Source: CAVUBL01 sp963837945
GTDB taxonomy: Bacteria; Acidobacteriota; Thermoanaerobaculia; Multivoradales; DATKCC01
Assembly: GCA_963837945.1 (NCBI GenBank)
Contig: CAWIQD010000032.1
Span: 134,052-198,051 of the forward strand
DNA: 64,000 nucleotides
Reading direction: 5' to 3'
Of this stretch, positions 10,623 through 19,257 are shown one piece after another. A program made the translations under genes and the position numbers. The number at the start of each line of letters is the position of its first letter. The first letter of the stretch is position 1. Under the pieces are notes generated by a model. That model saw nothing but the letters and a program-made list of their open reading frames with translations. It did no database searches and was not told where the DNA came from.

Positions 10623-11815
10623 GCGCGCCCGCCGGCCAGCTCCTCCGAGGCCGTCCGGGCCGCCTCGGCGAGGACGGCCGCTCCCACCGCCACGCTCTCC
10701 TCGGCGGGCAGGAAGCGCGGCGAGTGGGCCCCGATCACCGGATCTCCGGGGCGGCGGCCGCCGATCCTGAGGAAGCAGCCGTCCATCCGCTCGAGGTAGC
10801 AGGCGAAGTCCTCGCCCGCCATGTTGGTGATCCCGAGAGGCCGGAGACCCCCGTCGCCCAGCACCTCGGCCACCGCGCGCCGCGCCCAGGCCGCTCCCCG
10901 CGCCGGGTTGACGAGCGGCGGCGCGCCGAGCTCGATCGCCACCTCGACCCCGAGCCCGTGGACCGCCGCGGTGCCGGCCGCGATCTCCCGGACGGCGCGA
11001 TGGAGGCTCTCGCGCACCTCCGGATCGAGCGCGCGGAGCGTCCCCGCGAGGCTCGCGCGGTCGGGGATGACGTTGGGCGCCCGGCCGGCGTGGAAGGCGC
11101 CCACCGTCACGACCGCCGGGGTCCCCGGGGCGAGCCGGCGGGAGACGATCGTCTGGAGGGCCGCGACCAGCGCCGCGCCGCCGACGATCGGGTCCGCCCC
11201 CTCGTGCGGTCGCGCACCGTGGGCGCCGCCGCCGGTCAGCTCGATCCGGAAGCTGTCCGCCGACGCCGCGAGCGCTCCTTCCTGGGCGACCGCCGTCCCG
11301 AGCTCGAAGCGCAGGTCGACGTGCGCGCCGAAGATCGCCGCCACCCCGTCGAGGGCGCCGCTCTCGAGCACCGCCCGGGCGCCGCCGGCCACCTCCTCGG
11401 CCGGCTGGAGCACCACCACCACGTCGCCGGCCGGAGGCTCGCCGGCGAGCAGCGCCGCCGCGCCCACCGCCCAGGCGGCGTGGACGTCGTGGCCGCAGGC
11501 GTGCATCCGGCCCGGCACCTCGGAGGCGAAGGCGGCGCCGGTCGCCTCCTCGATCGGCAGCGCGTCGACGTCGCCGCGCACGGCGACCGTCGGGGCCCTC
11601 CGGTCGCGACCGGCGATCCGGGCCGCGAGGCCGGTGCCGGCCACCACCCGCAGCTCGGCGAGGTCGAGCCGCTCGAGCTCCCGCCGCAGCCGTTCGCGGG
11701 TCTCGTGCTCCTCGAACGCCAGCTCCGGGCGGCGGTGGAGGTCGCGGCGCAGCGCGCTCAGGCGGTCGTAGAGCGCCGCCGGCACCCGCTCGGCGACGCC
11801 GGCGGGCAGGGTCAT
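10607..11815 (-). CDS. M20 family amidohydrolase, probable N-succinyl/N-acyl-amino-acid deacylase
   Basis: 402 residues with the complete M20D layout: metal site RMHACGHDVHAAW (C107, H109), catalytic Glu pair in VLQPAEEVAGGA, AIFGAHVD, the lid/dimerisation domain with GGGAHGARPHEGADP and FHAGRAPNVIPD, and a late metal ligand in GITNMAGEDFACYL. Family members hydrolyse N-acyl amino acids or N-acetyl-diaminopimelate. As third gene after a GNAT and an enolase-superfamily racemase, it best fits the desuccinylase step releasing free L-amino acid. It follows the racemase by 39 bases. It is cytoplasmic, with no signal peptide. Confidence 0.85.
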   Translation of the reverse strand: MTLPAGVAERVPAALYDRLSALRRDLHRRPELAFEEHETRERLRRELERLDLAELRVVAGTGLAARIAGRDRRAPTVAVRGDVDALPIEEATGAAFASEVPGRMHACGHDVHAAWAVGAAALLAGEPPAGDVVVVLQPAEEVAGGARAVLESGALDGVAAIFGAHVDLRFELGTAVAQEGALAASADSFRIELTGGGAHGARPHEGADPIVGGAALVAALQTIVSRRLAPGTPAVVTVGAFHAGRAPNVIPDRASLAGTLRALDPEVRESLHRAVREIAAGTAAVHGLGVEVAIELGAPPLVNPARGAAWARRAVAEVLGDGGLRPLGITNMAGEDFACYLERMDGCFLRIGGRRPGDPVIGAHSPRFLPAEESVAVGAAVLAEAARTASEELAGGRAQPGG

Positions 11816-11854
11816 CGGCTCGCCTCCCGGCGCCCGCCGGCTCGCGATCGGCCG

Positions 11855-12994
11855 TCACTCGGCCTCATATCGGGCCTCCCACACGGTAATCGCCGCCAGC
11901 CGCTCCTCGTCCACCTCGACGCCGGGCCCGGGCCGGTCCCACGGCACCGCCACCCTCCCCTCGTCGTCCATGGTCCACTCCGGGTCGACCACGTCGCGCT
12001 CCCAGTAGCGCTCGGAAGGCGAGAGGTCCCCCGGCAGGAGAAAGTTGGGCAGCGAGGCGAGGGCCACGTTGTGCGCCCGTCCGACGCCGCTCTCGAGCAT
12101 CCCGCCGCACCAGACCGGGATGCCGGCCTCGCGGCACAGGTCGTGGATCGCCAGCGCCTGGGCGAAGCCGCCCACCCGGCCGGGCTTGATGTTGACGATG
12201 CGGCCGGCGGCGAGCTCGCACATGTCCTCCGCCCGGGCCGGCGAGGTGATCGACTCGTCGAGGCAGATCGGCGTCGCCAGGCGCCGCTGGAGGCGGGCGT
12301 GGCGCAGGAGGTCGCCCCCCTCGAGCGGCTGCTCCACCATCAGCAGGCCGAGCTCGTCGAGGCGGGCGAGGTGGTCGGTGTCGGCCGGGGTGTAGGCGGC
12401 GTTGGCGTCGACCGCCAGGGGAGCGTCGGGCCCCAGGGCGCGGCGCAGCGGCACGAGGTACTCGAGGTCGGCACCGGGGCGGATCTTGACCTTGACCTTG
12501 CGATAGCCCCGCTCGAGCGCGGCGCGCGCCTTGGCCGCGAGCACCGGCGGGCTCTCCTGGATGCCGAGGGAGATGCCGGCCTCGACCTCCGTGCGGACGC
12601 CTCCCAGGAGGCGCGCGAGCGGTTCGCCCGCCAGCCGCGCGGCGAGCTCCCAGCACGCCATCTCGAGCGCCGCCTTGGCCATCCGGTGGCCCCGGAGGTG
12701 GTGGTCGAGCACCGCGAAGACCTCCCGCGGGTGAGCGAACGAGAGGCCCAGAAGGCGCGGGACGAGCCAGAGCTCGAGGGCGAGGCGCGCCGTCTCGACC
12801 GTCTCGTAGCCGTAGGTCGGCTGCTCGCCCGCGACGCACTCCCCGCGGGCGAGCGCCCGCGCCCCCGCCCGGTCCGATCCCGCGACCTCGACCAGCAGGA
12901 TCCGCCGGTCCCAGGTCTCGCCCGAGGAGATCCGGAACGGCTCCTTGAGCCGCAGCCGGATCTCGCGCAGGGCGACGCTCTCGATCCGGATCAC
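11855..12994 (-). CDS. N-succinylamino acid racemase / o-succinylbenzoate synthase family
   Basis: 379 residues with all enolase-superfamily catalytic positions: acid/base pair K168-x-K170 (in YRKVKVKIRPG), metal ligands D196 (LAVDANAAY), E221 (VEQPLE) and D246 (CLDES), and K270 (NIKPGRVGG), plus GGMLESGVGRAHN. Members act as OSBS in menaquinone synthesis, as N-succinylamino acid racemase, or both. No other men gene is nearby, while a GNAT precedes and an M20 deacylase follows, the operon known for conversion of D- to L-amino acids through N-succinyl intermediates. The GTG start overlaps the GNAT stop (GTGA), which settles the start. NSAR is favoured; OSBS activity is not excluded. Confidence 0.85.
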   Translation of the reverse strand: MIRIESVALREIRLRLKEPFRISSGETWDRRILLVEVAGSDRAGARALARGECVAGEQPTYGYETVETARLALELWLVPRLLGLSFAHPREVFAVLDHHLRGHRMAKAALEMACWELAARLAGEPLARLLGGVRTEVEAGISLGIQESPPVLAAKARAALERGYRKVKVKIRPGADLEYLVPLRRALGPDAPLAVDANAAYTPADTDHLARLDELGLLMVEQPLEGGDLLRHARLQRRLATPICLDESITSPARAEDMCELAAGRIVNIKPGRVGGFAQALAIHDLCREAGIPVWCGGMLESGVGRAHNVALASLPNFLLPGDLSPSERYWERDVVDPEWTMDDEGRVAVPWDRPGPGVEVDEERLAAITVWEARYEAE

Positions 12995-13815
12995 GGCGCC
13001 CCCCGCACCAGGTAGAACGAGCGGTGCCCTCCGGAGCGCGCCGGATCCGGCAGGCGGACGAAGCCCGCCACCCGATCGCCGCGCTCGAGGCAGGTCTCGA
13101 GGGCACGGCGGGTCGAGGCGCGCCAGCTCGCGGCGGCGGCCGGATCGCTCCGGCGCACCGCCTGGATGTCGTCGGGGATCTCCACCCGCAGCGCCCGCGC
13201 CGTCGGCAAGGCGTCCTGCCCGAGCGTGACGATCGGCGCCGTGCTCGCCTCGGCCGGCCGCGGCGAGCGCGCGAGCTCCCCGGCCAGCGCCCGCTCGACC
13301 GACGGCTCCGCGATCGGCCACTCGACGACGAAGCGGTCGGTGCCGATTCCCGCCGAGAGCGCGCTGTCCGAGCCGTCGCCGTAGTAGTCCCGCGCGTAGC
13401 GCAGCACCCGCGCGCCCAGCCGAACGAGGTTGAGGTAGGCGTTCTTCGCCACCAGCGGATCGTAGGTCCACCAGACGGTCTCGACGCCCAGGGCCAGGAG
13501 GAGCTCGCGCTGGTAGCGCTTGAGCCGGAAGCCCAGGTCGCGGCCCCGCGCTTCGGGCCGCACCGCGAGCATGTGGGACCAGTGGACCGGGCGCCGGTCG
13601 CGCACGCCGGTCACACCGAAGACGAAGCCGTCGAGAGCGCCGTCCCGGCCGAAGGCGCCGGCCGCCACCCCGCCGACCGACTGGACGATCTTGAGGATCG
13701 TCGACGGCACGAGGTCGGCGAAGCCTTCGCCCCAGATGCGCCGCTGGAGGGCGACGCAGGCCTCGAAGTCCTCTGCGCTCTCGAGCGGGCGGAGGGTGGC
13801 GGCGTCTTCGGGCAT
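12991..13815 (-). CDS. GNAT acyltransferase (COG3375-like), probable D-amino-acid N-succinyltransferase
   Basis: 274 residues from ATG 13815 (an ATG at 13842 is also possible). Features of the predicted GNAT group COG3375: ACVALQRRIWGEGFADLVP at the N-terminus, FVFGVTG, the acyl-CoA loop region SHMLAVRPEARGRDLGFRLK, and ETVWWTYDPLVAKNAYLNLVRLG followed by YARDYYG. In Geobacillus a GNAT next to N-succinylamino acid racemase succinylates D-amino acids; this neighbour arrangement (translational coupling to the racemase) supports the same role here. Substrate choice cannot be read from sequence. Confidence 0.75.
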   Translation of the reverse strand: MPEDAATLRPLESAEDFEACVALQRRIWGEGFADLVPSTILKIVQSVGGVAAGAFGRDGALDGFVFGVTGVRDRRPVHWSHMLAVRPEARGRDLGFRLKRYQRELLLALGVETVWWTYDPLVAKNAYLNLVRLGARVLRYARDYYGDGSDSALSAGIGTDRFVVEWPIAEPSVERALAGELARSPRPAEASTAPIVTLGQDALPTARALRVEIPDDIQAVRRSDPAAAASWRASTRRALETCLERGDRVAGFVRLPDPARSGGHRSFYLVRGAP

Positions 13816-13933
13816 GGGGCGGAGGGGCGGAGCGGCTATCATATCGGCAGGCGGATGGCGCCTGAAAACCCCGTTTCTGCTATAACTTGGCCGATCCGGT
13901 ACGACAACAGAGTAGACAACGGAGCTTCCTGAC

Positions 13934-14734
13934 TTGATCACCGCTCTCGTCAGCAGGAAGGGCGGCGTCGGCAAGACGACGACCGCCGTCAGCCTGGCCG
14001 CGGCCCTCGCGAGGCGCGGCCGGCGCGTCCTGCTGCTCGACTTCGACAGCCAGTGCTCGGCCTCCCTCTCGATGGGCGTGCCCCGCGAGCAGCTCGCGCC
14101 CTCGTCGGCCGACCTGCTGCTGCGCGGGGTGGCGGCGCCGGCCCTGATCCGCGGCACGCCGGTGCCCGGGCTCGACCTGATCACCGCCTCGGTCGACCTG
14201 ATGGCCGCCGACGTCGAGCTCGCCCGCAGCCCGGGCTACGCCCACCGGCTGCGCAACGGCCTCGAGTCGGTCCGCGACCTCTACGACCACATCTTCATCG
14301 ACTGCCCGCCGTCGATCTCCGTGCTGCCGCAGACCGCGCTCGTCGCCTCCGACACCTTCCTGGTGCCGGTCGTGCCGCAGTTCCTGGCGGTCGAAGGGGT
14401 CCAGAACCTGCTCGACGCCGCCAGCCGGCTGGGCGAGCGCTACGGCGCCCGGCCGGAGCCGCTCGGGATCGTCATGACCATGGTCGACTACCGCAACCGG
14501 GCCACCCACCAGAACGTGGGTGAGGTGCGCCAGCGCTTCGGCCAGCTGGTGTTCGCGGTCGAGATCCGGGTCAACGTCCGCCTGGCCGAAGCGCCCGGGG
14601 CCGGCGAGCCGATCTTCACCTACGCCCCGACCTCGACCGGCGCCCACGCCTACGACCTGTTCAGCGAGGAGTTGCTCTACCGGCTCGAGTCCCGCTTCCA
14701 GCCCGCGACGGCGCGCGCGGAAGGCCGCGGCTGA
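13934..14734 (+). CDS. ParA/MinD-like P-loop ATPase
   Basis: 266 residues starting at TTG (GGAG 10 bases upstream). It has the deviant Walker A of the ParA class (SRKGGVGKTTTAVSLA), Walker A-prime LLLDFDSQCSASLS, and Walker B/switch II FIDCPPSISVLPQTA. There is no ParB, HTH or parS partner nearby and no N-terminal DNA-binding extension, so it is an orphan ParA rather than a chromosome-segregation pair. A TATAAC -10-like box lies at 13881-13886 in a short AT-rich patch. The UbiB-type kinase begins 8 bases after the stop, so the two are co-transcribed. It could position a membrane or protein cargo; this is inference. Confidence 0.85.
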   Translation: MITALVSRKGGVGKTTTAVSLAAALARRGRRVLLLDFDSQCSASLSMGVPREQLAPSSADLLLRGVAAPALIRGTPVPGLDLITASVDLMAADVELARSPGYAHRLRNGLESVRDLYDHIFIDCPPSISVLPQTALVASDTFLVPVVPQFLAVEGVQNLLDAASRLGERYGARPEPLGIVMTMVDYRNRATHQNVGEVRQRFGQLVFAVEIRVNVRLAEAPGAGEPIFTYAPTSTGAHAYDLFSEELLYRLESRFQPATARAEGRG

Positions 14735-14742
14735 CGCCGGCC

Positions 14743-16476
14743 ATGCCTGCTCCTTCCGGGGCGCGGGGAACCCCCGGCGGCGCCGAGCCCGCGCCGCCGA
14801 TCGACCGCTCCCGCTACCGCCGGGTGCGGCGCTACTTCGCGCGCGTCTTCGCCCACCTGGTCTGGCACGACGTGGTGCTCGCCCGGGCGCCCCTGCGCCG
14901 CTTCCGCTCGGCGCCGCTGCCCCGCTGGCGCGAGCTCGCCCGCCAGTACCGCGACCTGGCGGTGGCGCTCGGCGGCGTGCTGATCAAGCTCGGCCAGTTC
15001 CTCAGCACCCGGGTCGACCTGCTGCCGATCGAGGTCACGCGCGAGCTGGCCGGCCTCCAGGACCGGGTCCCGGAGGTGCCGTTCGAGCAGATCCGCCGGC
15101 GTCTCGAGGAAGACTTCGAGCGCCCGCTCTCCGAGGTGTTCACCTCGATCGACCCGGAGCCGGTGGGCGCCGCCTCGCTGGCGCAGGCCCACCGCGCCCG
15201 CCTCTCGGACGGCCGCGACGTGGTGATCAAGGTCCTCCGCCCGGGAATCGAGCGGCTGGTGGAGACCGACCTCGCCGCCATCCACCTCGCCTTCCGCTGG
15301 CTCGGGATCTGGCGCCAGGTGCGCCAGCGGGTCGATCTCGAGCGCCTGTTCGAGGAGTTCGCGGCCACCACCCGCCGCGAGCTCGACCCGGGCCGAGAGG
15401 CGACCAACGCCGAGCGGTTCGCCGAGCTCTTCCGCGAAGATCCCGGCATCCTGGTGCCGGCCGTCTACCGCGAGGACAGCGGCCCCCACACGCTGACCCT
15501 GGAAGACGTGGGCTACATCCGGATCGGCGACCACGCCGCGCTCGAGGCGGCGGGGATCTCGCTTCCCGCGGTGGCCAAGCGCCTCTACCGGGCCTACATG
15601 GAGCAGATCTTCGTCCACCACTTCGTGCACTGCGACCCGCATCCGGGGAACCTCTTCGTCCGGGTGCTCGAGGCCGAAGCGGAGGAGGGCGCCGGCGCCG
15701 GGTCCACCGGAGACGCGGGAAGGCCCTTCCAGATCGTGTTCGTCGACTTCGGGATGATGGCGGCCATCCCCGACCGGCTCCGCGCGGCGCTGCGCGACTA
15801 CGCCATCGCGGTCGGCACCCGCGACGCCCGGCGGCTGGTCCAGGCGTACCGCGACGCCGGCGTCCTCTTGCCCGGCGCCGACCTGGCCCGCATCGAGCAA
15901 GTCCACCAGGCGCTGTTCGACCGCTTGTGGGGAGTGAAGCTCGCCGACCTGCGGGGCATGGCGCTCGGCGAGGCGCGCTACCTGATCCGCGACTACCGGG
16001 ACCTGATCTACAGCGCGCCCTTCCAGTTCCCGGTCGACCTGCTCTTCCCGTTGCGCGCGGTGGGCATCCTCGCCGGCCTCGCGACCAGCCTCGACCCCGA
16101 GTTCGACCCGTGGGCCGAGACCCTGCCTTTCGCCGAGGAGCTGGCCCACGAGGAGCTCGGCGAGACGGCGCGGCGGGTGGCGGGCGACCTCGCCGACGTC
16201 GCCCGGTTGCTGCTGCGCCTGCCGGCCGACCTCGAGCGGGTCCTGGCGCTCGCCGAGGGCGACGGCCTGCGCATGCGGGCCGAGCTCTCCGAGGAGGCCC
16301 GCCGGCGGCTGCGGCGCATCGAGCGCTCCGGCGGCCGGATCGCCTGGACCGTCGCCGCCGCCGGCCTGTTCCTGGGCGGCCTCCAGATCGAGCTCGCCCG
16401 CCCCGGATCGGGCGCCGCCCTCTGGCTCTGGAGCGCCGCCGGCCTGGTCTTCGTGTGGAGCATCCTGCGGCGCTGA
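14743..16476 (+). CDS. ABC1/UbiB family atypical kinase
   Basis: 577 residues. The family-specific KxGQ motif is intact (LIKLGQFLSTRVDLLP, K82-Q85), as are the Ala-rich nucleotide loop GAASLAQAHRA, the invariant Lys (VVIKVLRPGI), catalytic loop HCDPHPGNLFV (D near 297) and metal motif VFVDFGMM (near 335). The C-terminal end has two hydrophobic segments (AWTVAAAGLFLGGLQIEL and AALWLWSAAGLVFVWSILR), giving a membrane anchor. Relatives support ubiquinone and other isoprenoid lipid biosynthesis through ATPase activity. No quinone genes are adjacent; the only partner is the orphan ParA ATPase. Confidence 0.9.
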   Translation: MPAPSGARGTPGGAEPAPPIDRSRYRRVRRYFARVFAHLVWHDVVLARAPLRRFRSAPLPRWRELARQYRDLAVALGGVLIKLGQFLSTRVDLLPIEVTRELAGLQDRVPEVPFEQIRRRLEEDFERPLSEVFTSIDPEPVGAASLAQAHRARLSDGRDVVIKVLRPGIERLVETDLAAIHLAFRWLGIWRQVRQRVDLERLFEEFAATTRRELDPGREATNAERFAELFREDPGILVPAVYREDSGPHTLTLEDVGYIRIGDHAALEAAGISLPAVAKRLYRAYMEQIFVHHFVHCDPHPGNLFVRVLEAEAEEGAGAGSTGDAGRPFQIVFVDFGMMAAIPDRLRAALRDYAIAVGTRDARRLVQAYRDAGVLLPGADLARIEQVHQALFDRLWGVKLADLRGMALGEARYLIRDYRDLIYSAPFQFPVDLLFPLRAVGILAGLATSLDPEFDPWAETLPFAEELAHEELGETARRVAGDLADVARLLLRLPADLERVLALAEGDGLRMRAELSEEARRRLRRIERSGGRIAWTVAAAGLFLGGLQIELARPGSGAALWLWSAAGLVFVWSILRR

Positions 16477-16510
16477 GGGGTGCCGCCGGCGCCAGGAACC
16501 CTTTGGCCCG

Positions 16511-18091
16511 CTATGATCCCTCGCCGTCGTCCTTCTGCATGTAGCCCATCCCGGCCTCCTCGAGCACGAAAGGCGCGCGCTCCATGGTCGCGACGCAGGA
16601 GGTGTCGAGCCCTTCGACCGTCCCGCTCTCGAGGAACTTGGCGGTCAGCCCCAGGATGCACTCCTGGTGGGAGAGGTCGAGCGCGTGGTGACCGCCGGCC
16701 ACGACCACCAGCAGGCCGTTGGGCATGTGCCGGGCCGCGTCGCGACCGTAGCGGGGCGGCGTCACCGGGTCGAGCTCGCCGTCGAGCATCAGGACCGGCA
16801 GGTCGGTCGAGACCGGCTCGCGGAAGTCGGCGGGGATCTCGGCGGTCGGCCAGACCGCACACGCCGCCTTCTGCACCGAGGTGCGGAAGTCGCCGAGCGC
16901 GGTGCCCATGTCGTCCAGGCGCGCCTCGGCCTCGGTGAACCAGCGAGTGTCCTCGGCGCAGGTGTCCGACAGGTACATGCCGTTGGCGAGCCGGAGCTCG
17001 ACGAAGACTCGCCAGGGGATGGTCGCCTTGAAGAACGGCGCGAAGTCCCCCTGGTACGCGCGGTGGATCAGGAACGGCAGCTCCGCCGAGCCGTGGACGG
17101 TGTAGAGCTTGCTCCGGAGGGCCTCGGCGAAGATCCCGCGGCCGACCGACAGGGAGACCTGGCCGTCCGCGAGCGGGTTGTCGACGGTCGCCGTGCCGGG
17201 CGTGTGGTCGAGCCGGTCGAGGACCGCCCAGAGCTCGTTCCGGACGTCCGGGAACGCCCGGTGGCAGGCCGGGTCGGCCTCGCACAGGGTGAGCAGCAGG
17301 TCGAGCGAGCGCTGGCCGTCGCGGGCGTGCTGGAGGGGCATGCGCTGATCCATCGAGACCACCCCCTGAAGGACCGCGGTGCGCACCGACTCGGGGTGGC
17401 GGCGCATGAACTCCTGGACGAAGCGCGTGCCGTACGAGCCGCCGATCAGATTCAGCTTGCCGAATCCCAGCCAGCGACGCACCGCCTCGAGATCCTCGAC
17501 CGCGATGGTGGTCGTGTACTGGGTGAGGTCGGCCTTCTTCGCGAGCTCCGCCTCGCACGCCTTGACGCCAGCGAGCGGGAACATGGTGTCGAAGGCCGGC
17601 TGCGGATCGGCGGGCGTGACCCCGAACGAGCAGTAGAGCCCGTTCGATCCTCCCGTCCCCCGCTGGTCGACGAGCAGCACGTCGCGGTGAGCGAGGAGGC
17701 CCGGGAACTCCTGCAGGACGCCGGGGGCCTCCTGGGCGATCGCCTCCCCCGGGCCGCCGCCGATCGGGACGATCGGGTCGCCCTCGGGATGCTCGGTGCG
17801 GGCCGGCACCACCACGACCCGCAGCGCGATCTGGCGGCCGTCGGGCTTCGCCCGGTCCTCGAGCACCGAGAGGCTGCCGCAGAGCAGGTCCTCCTCGGCG
17901 CCCTCCGGCCGGCAGGGCTCGAGCTGGTGGAGCCGCGCGGCGCCGAGCCGGGCCCAGCGGCCGGTGTCGGGAGCCGCCGGGGCGGCCGGCGGCTGGGCGG
18001 CGGCGAGCCACGCCGGCGTCAAGGGGGCGAGGAGGGCGACGAGAGCGAGGGCGGTCTCGAGCCGCCTCGGGGCGCGAACGGTTGCGGGCAT
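16511..18091 (-). CDS. Secreted S33 alpha/beta hydrolase with TAP-like C-terminus
   Basis: 526 residues with a signal peptide (cleavage after about residue 32). It shows an oxyanion segment PIGGGPGEAIAQ, VLLVDQRGTGGSN, a nucleophile elbow GGSYGT (Ser 219), acid region LDGELDPVTPP and catalytic His in AGGHHALDLSHQEC. These are the marks of the Streptomyces-type tripeptidyl aminopeptidase/prolyl aminopeptidase branch (MEROPS S33) with TAP_C domain. Several Cys pairs suggest disulfides outside the cytoplasm. Likely role: peptide scavenging in periplasm or medium. It stands alone and is convergent with the UbiB gene. Confidence 0.85.
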   Translation of the reverse strand: MPATVRAPRRLETALALVALLAPLTPAWLAAAQPPAAPAAPDTGRWARLGAARLHQLEPCRPEGAEEDLLCGSLSVLEDRAKPDGRQIALRVVVVPARTEHPEGDPIVPIGGGPGEAIAQEAPGVLQEFPGLLAHRDVLLVDQRGTGGSNGLYCSFGVTPADPQPAFDTMFPLAGVKACEAELAKKADLTQYTTTIAVEDLEAVRRWLGFGKLNLIGGSYGTRFVQEFMRRHPESVRTAVLQGVVSMDQRMPLQHARDGQRSLDLLLTLCEADPACHRAFPDVRNELWAVLDRLDHTPGTATVDNPLADGQVSLSVGRGIFAEALRSKLYTVHGSAELPFLIHRAYQGDFAPFFKATIPWRVFVELRLANGMYLSDTCAEDTRWFTEAEARLDDMGTALGDFRTSVQKAACAVWPTAEIPADFREPVSTDLPVLMLDGELDPVTPPRYGRDAARHMPNGLLVVVAGGHHALDLSHQECILGLTAKFLESGTVEGLDTSCVATMERAPFVLEEAGMGYMQKDDGEGS

Positions 18092-18164
18092 GGGGGTTCC
18101 TTTCTCCGGGGGAGCGGTCTCCGCTCCGGGAATCGGAGGAACCTACGAGAACCGGCCGGGAAAG

Positions 18165-19134
18165 TTACCCGAAGCTCTCGTGATAGCGGCGGGCGAACTC
18201 TTCGCGGGTGAAGCGATGGGCCTGGGTGCCGTAGCTCTCGACCGCGTAGACCGCGGCGACGCTGCCAATCCGGCCGCAGGTGGCGAGGTCGAGGCCGCGC
18301 AGGAGACCGGCGACGAAGCCCGAGCGGTAGGCGTCGCCCGCGCCGGTCGGGTCGACCACCTCGCTCGCCCGCGCCGCGGGGATCTCGAGGGAATCGCCGC
18401 CGCGCACCAGGAGCCGGCTGCCGCGCTCGCCCAGGGTGACCACCCAGACGCGGGCGAGCGCCAGGAGCCTCGGCGTCGGACAGGCCGGTCTTCTCCTGGA
18501 GGACCGCGAACTCGTAGTCGTTGACCAGCACCACCTCCGCGCCCCGGGCCGCCTCCCGGAGGGCCTCGCCGTCGAGCGCGATCACCTGGAAGGAGGGATC
18601 GAAGATCAGCGGCACGCCCACCTGCTTCGCCTCGCGGCAGTGGCGGACGATCGCCTCCGGGTCGTCCGGAGCGACCACCGCGTAGGCCGCCGGCCGGCCG
18701 TCGACCGCCGCGGCCAGCGAGAGCTCGCGGGCCCGGGCCATCGCTCCGACGTGGAATCCGGTGATCTGGTTGTCGCTCTGGTCGGTGGTGATGAAGCAGC
18801 AGGCGGTCGGCTCGCCGGCGAACTCGCGGATCCCGCCGACGTCCACCCCGAGCCCCTCGAGGTACTCCCGGTACTCGGCGAAGTCCCCGCCCGCCGCCGC
18901 CACGATCCGCGGCCGCTCGCCGAGCAGGGCCAGGCCGTAGGCGATGTTGGCGGCGCACCCGCCCTTCTGCTTGCGCAAGTCCTGGACCAGGAACGAGAGG
19001 TTGATCATGTGCAACCGGTCCGGGAGGATGTGGTCCTCGAACTTGCCCGGGAAGTCCATGATCTGGTCGAAGGCGAGGGAGCCGGTCACCAGGACCTCGG
19101 CGCCGGAGCTGGGGGAGAGGATGGGGTCGGTCAC
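18165..19134 (-). CDS. PfkB-family carbohydrate/nucleoside kinase, frameshifted
   Basis: About 322 residues when one extra base in the CC at 18468-18469 is ignored (DAEAPGAR becomes AELLALARVWVVTLGE). N-terminal signature: LVTGSLAFDQIMDFPGKFEDHI and GGCAANIAYGLALLG; C-terminal anion-hole and catalytic Asp: DPTGAGDAYRSGFVAGLLRG. The N-terminal style resembles the adenosine-kinase-like branch of PfkB (sugar kinase acting on nucleosides or ribose). The GTG at 19134 is the start that preserves the first strand. It is a single gene, with no sugar transporter adjacent. Confidence 0.8.
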
Positions 19135-19257
19135 GGGCCGGGATTCTCTCAGACCACCGGCCCGGGGGCAAAGCGCCGTCCGCCCGAGGGCGGATGGTAG
19201 GCTCCGCACGCCGCCCGAACCCCTTCCGAGACCACCGGCGATCCAGGGAGCCCGAGC

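Noticed and set aside
19165..19205. GGGGCAAAGCGCCG resembling a GEMM core upstream of the GT39 gene
   Set aside because: The GACGCAAAGC element, GNRA loop and P1 pairing are absent.
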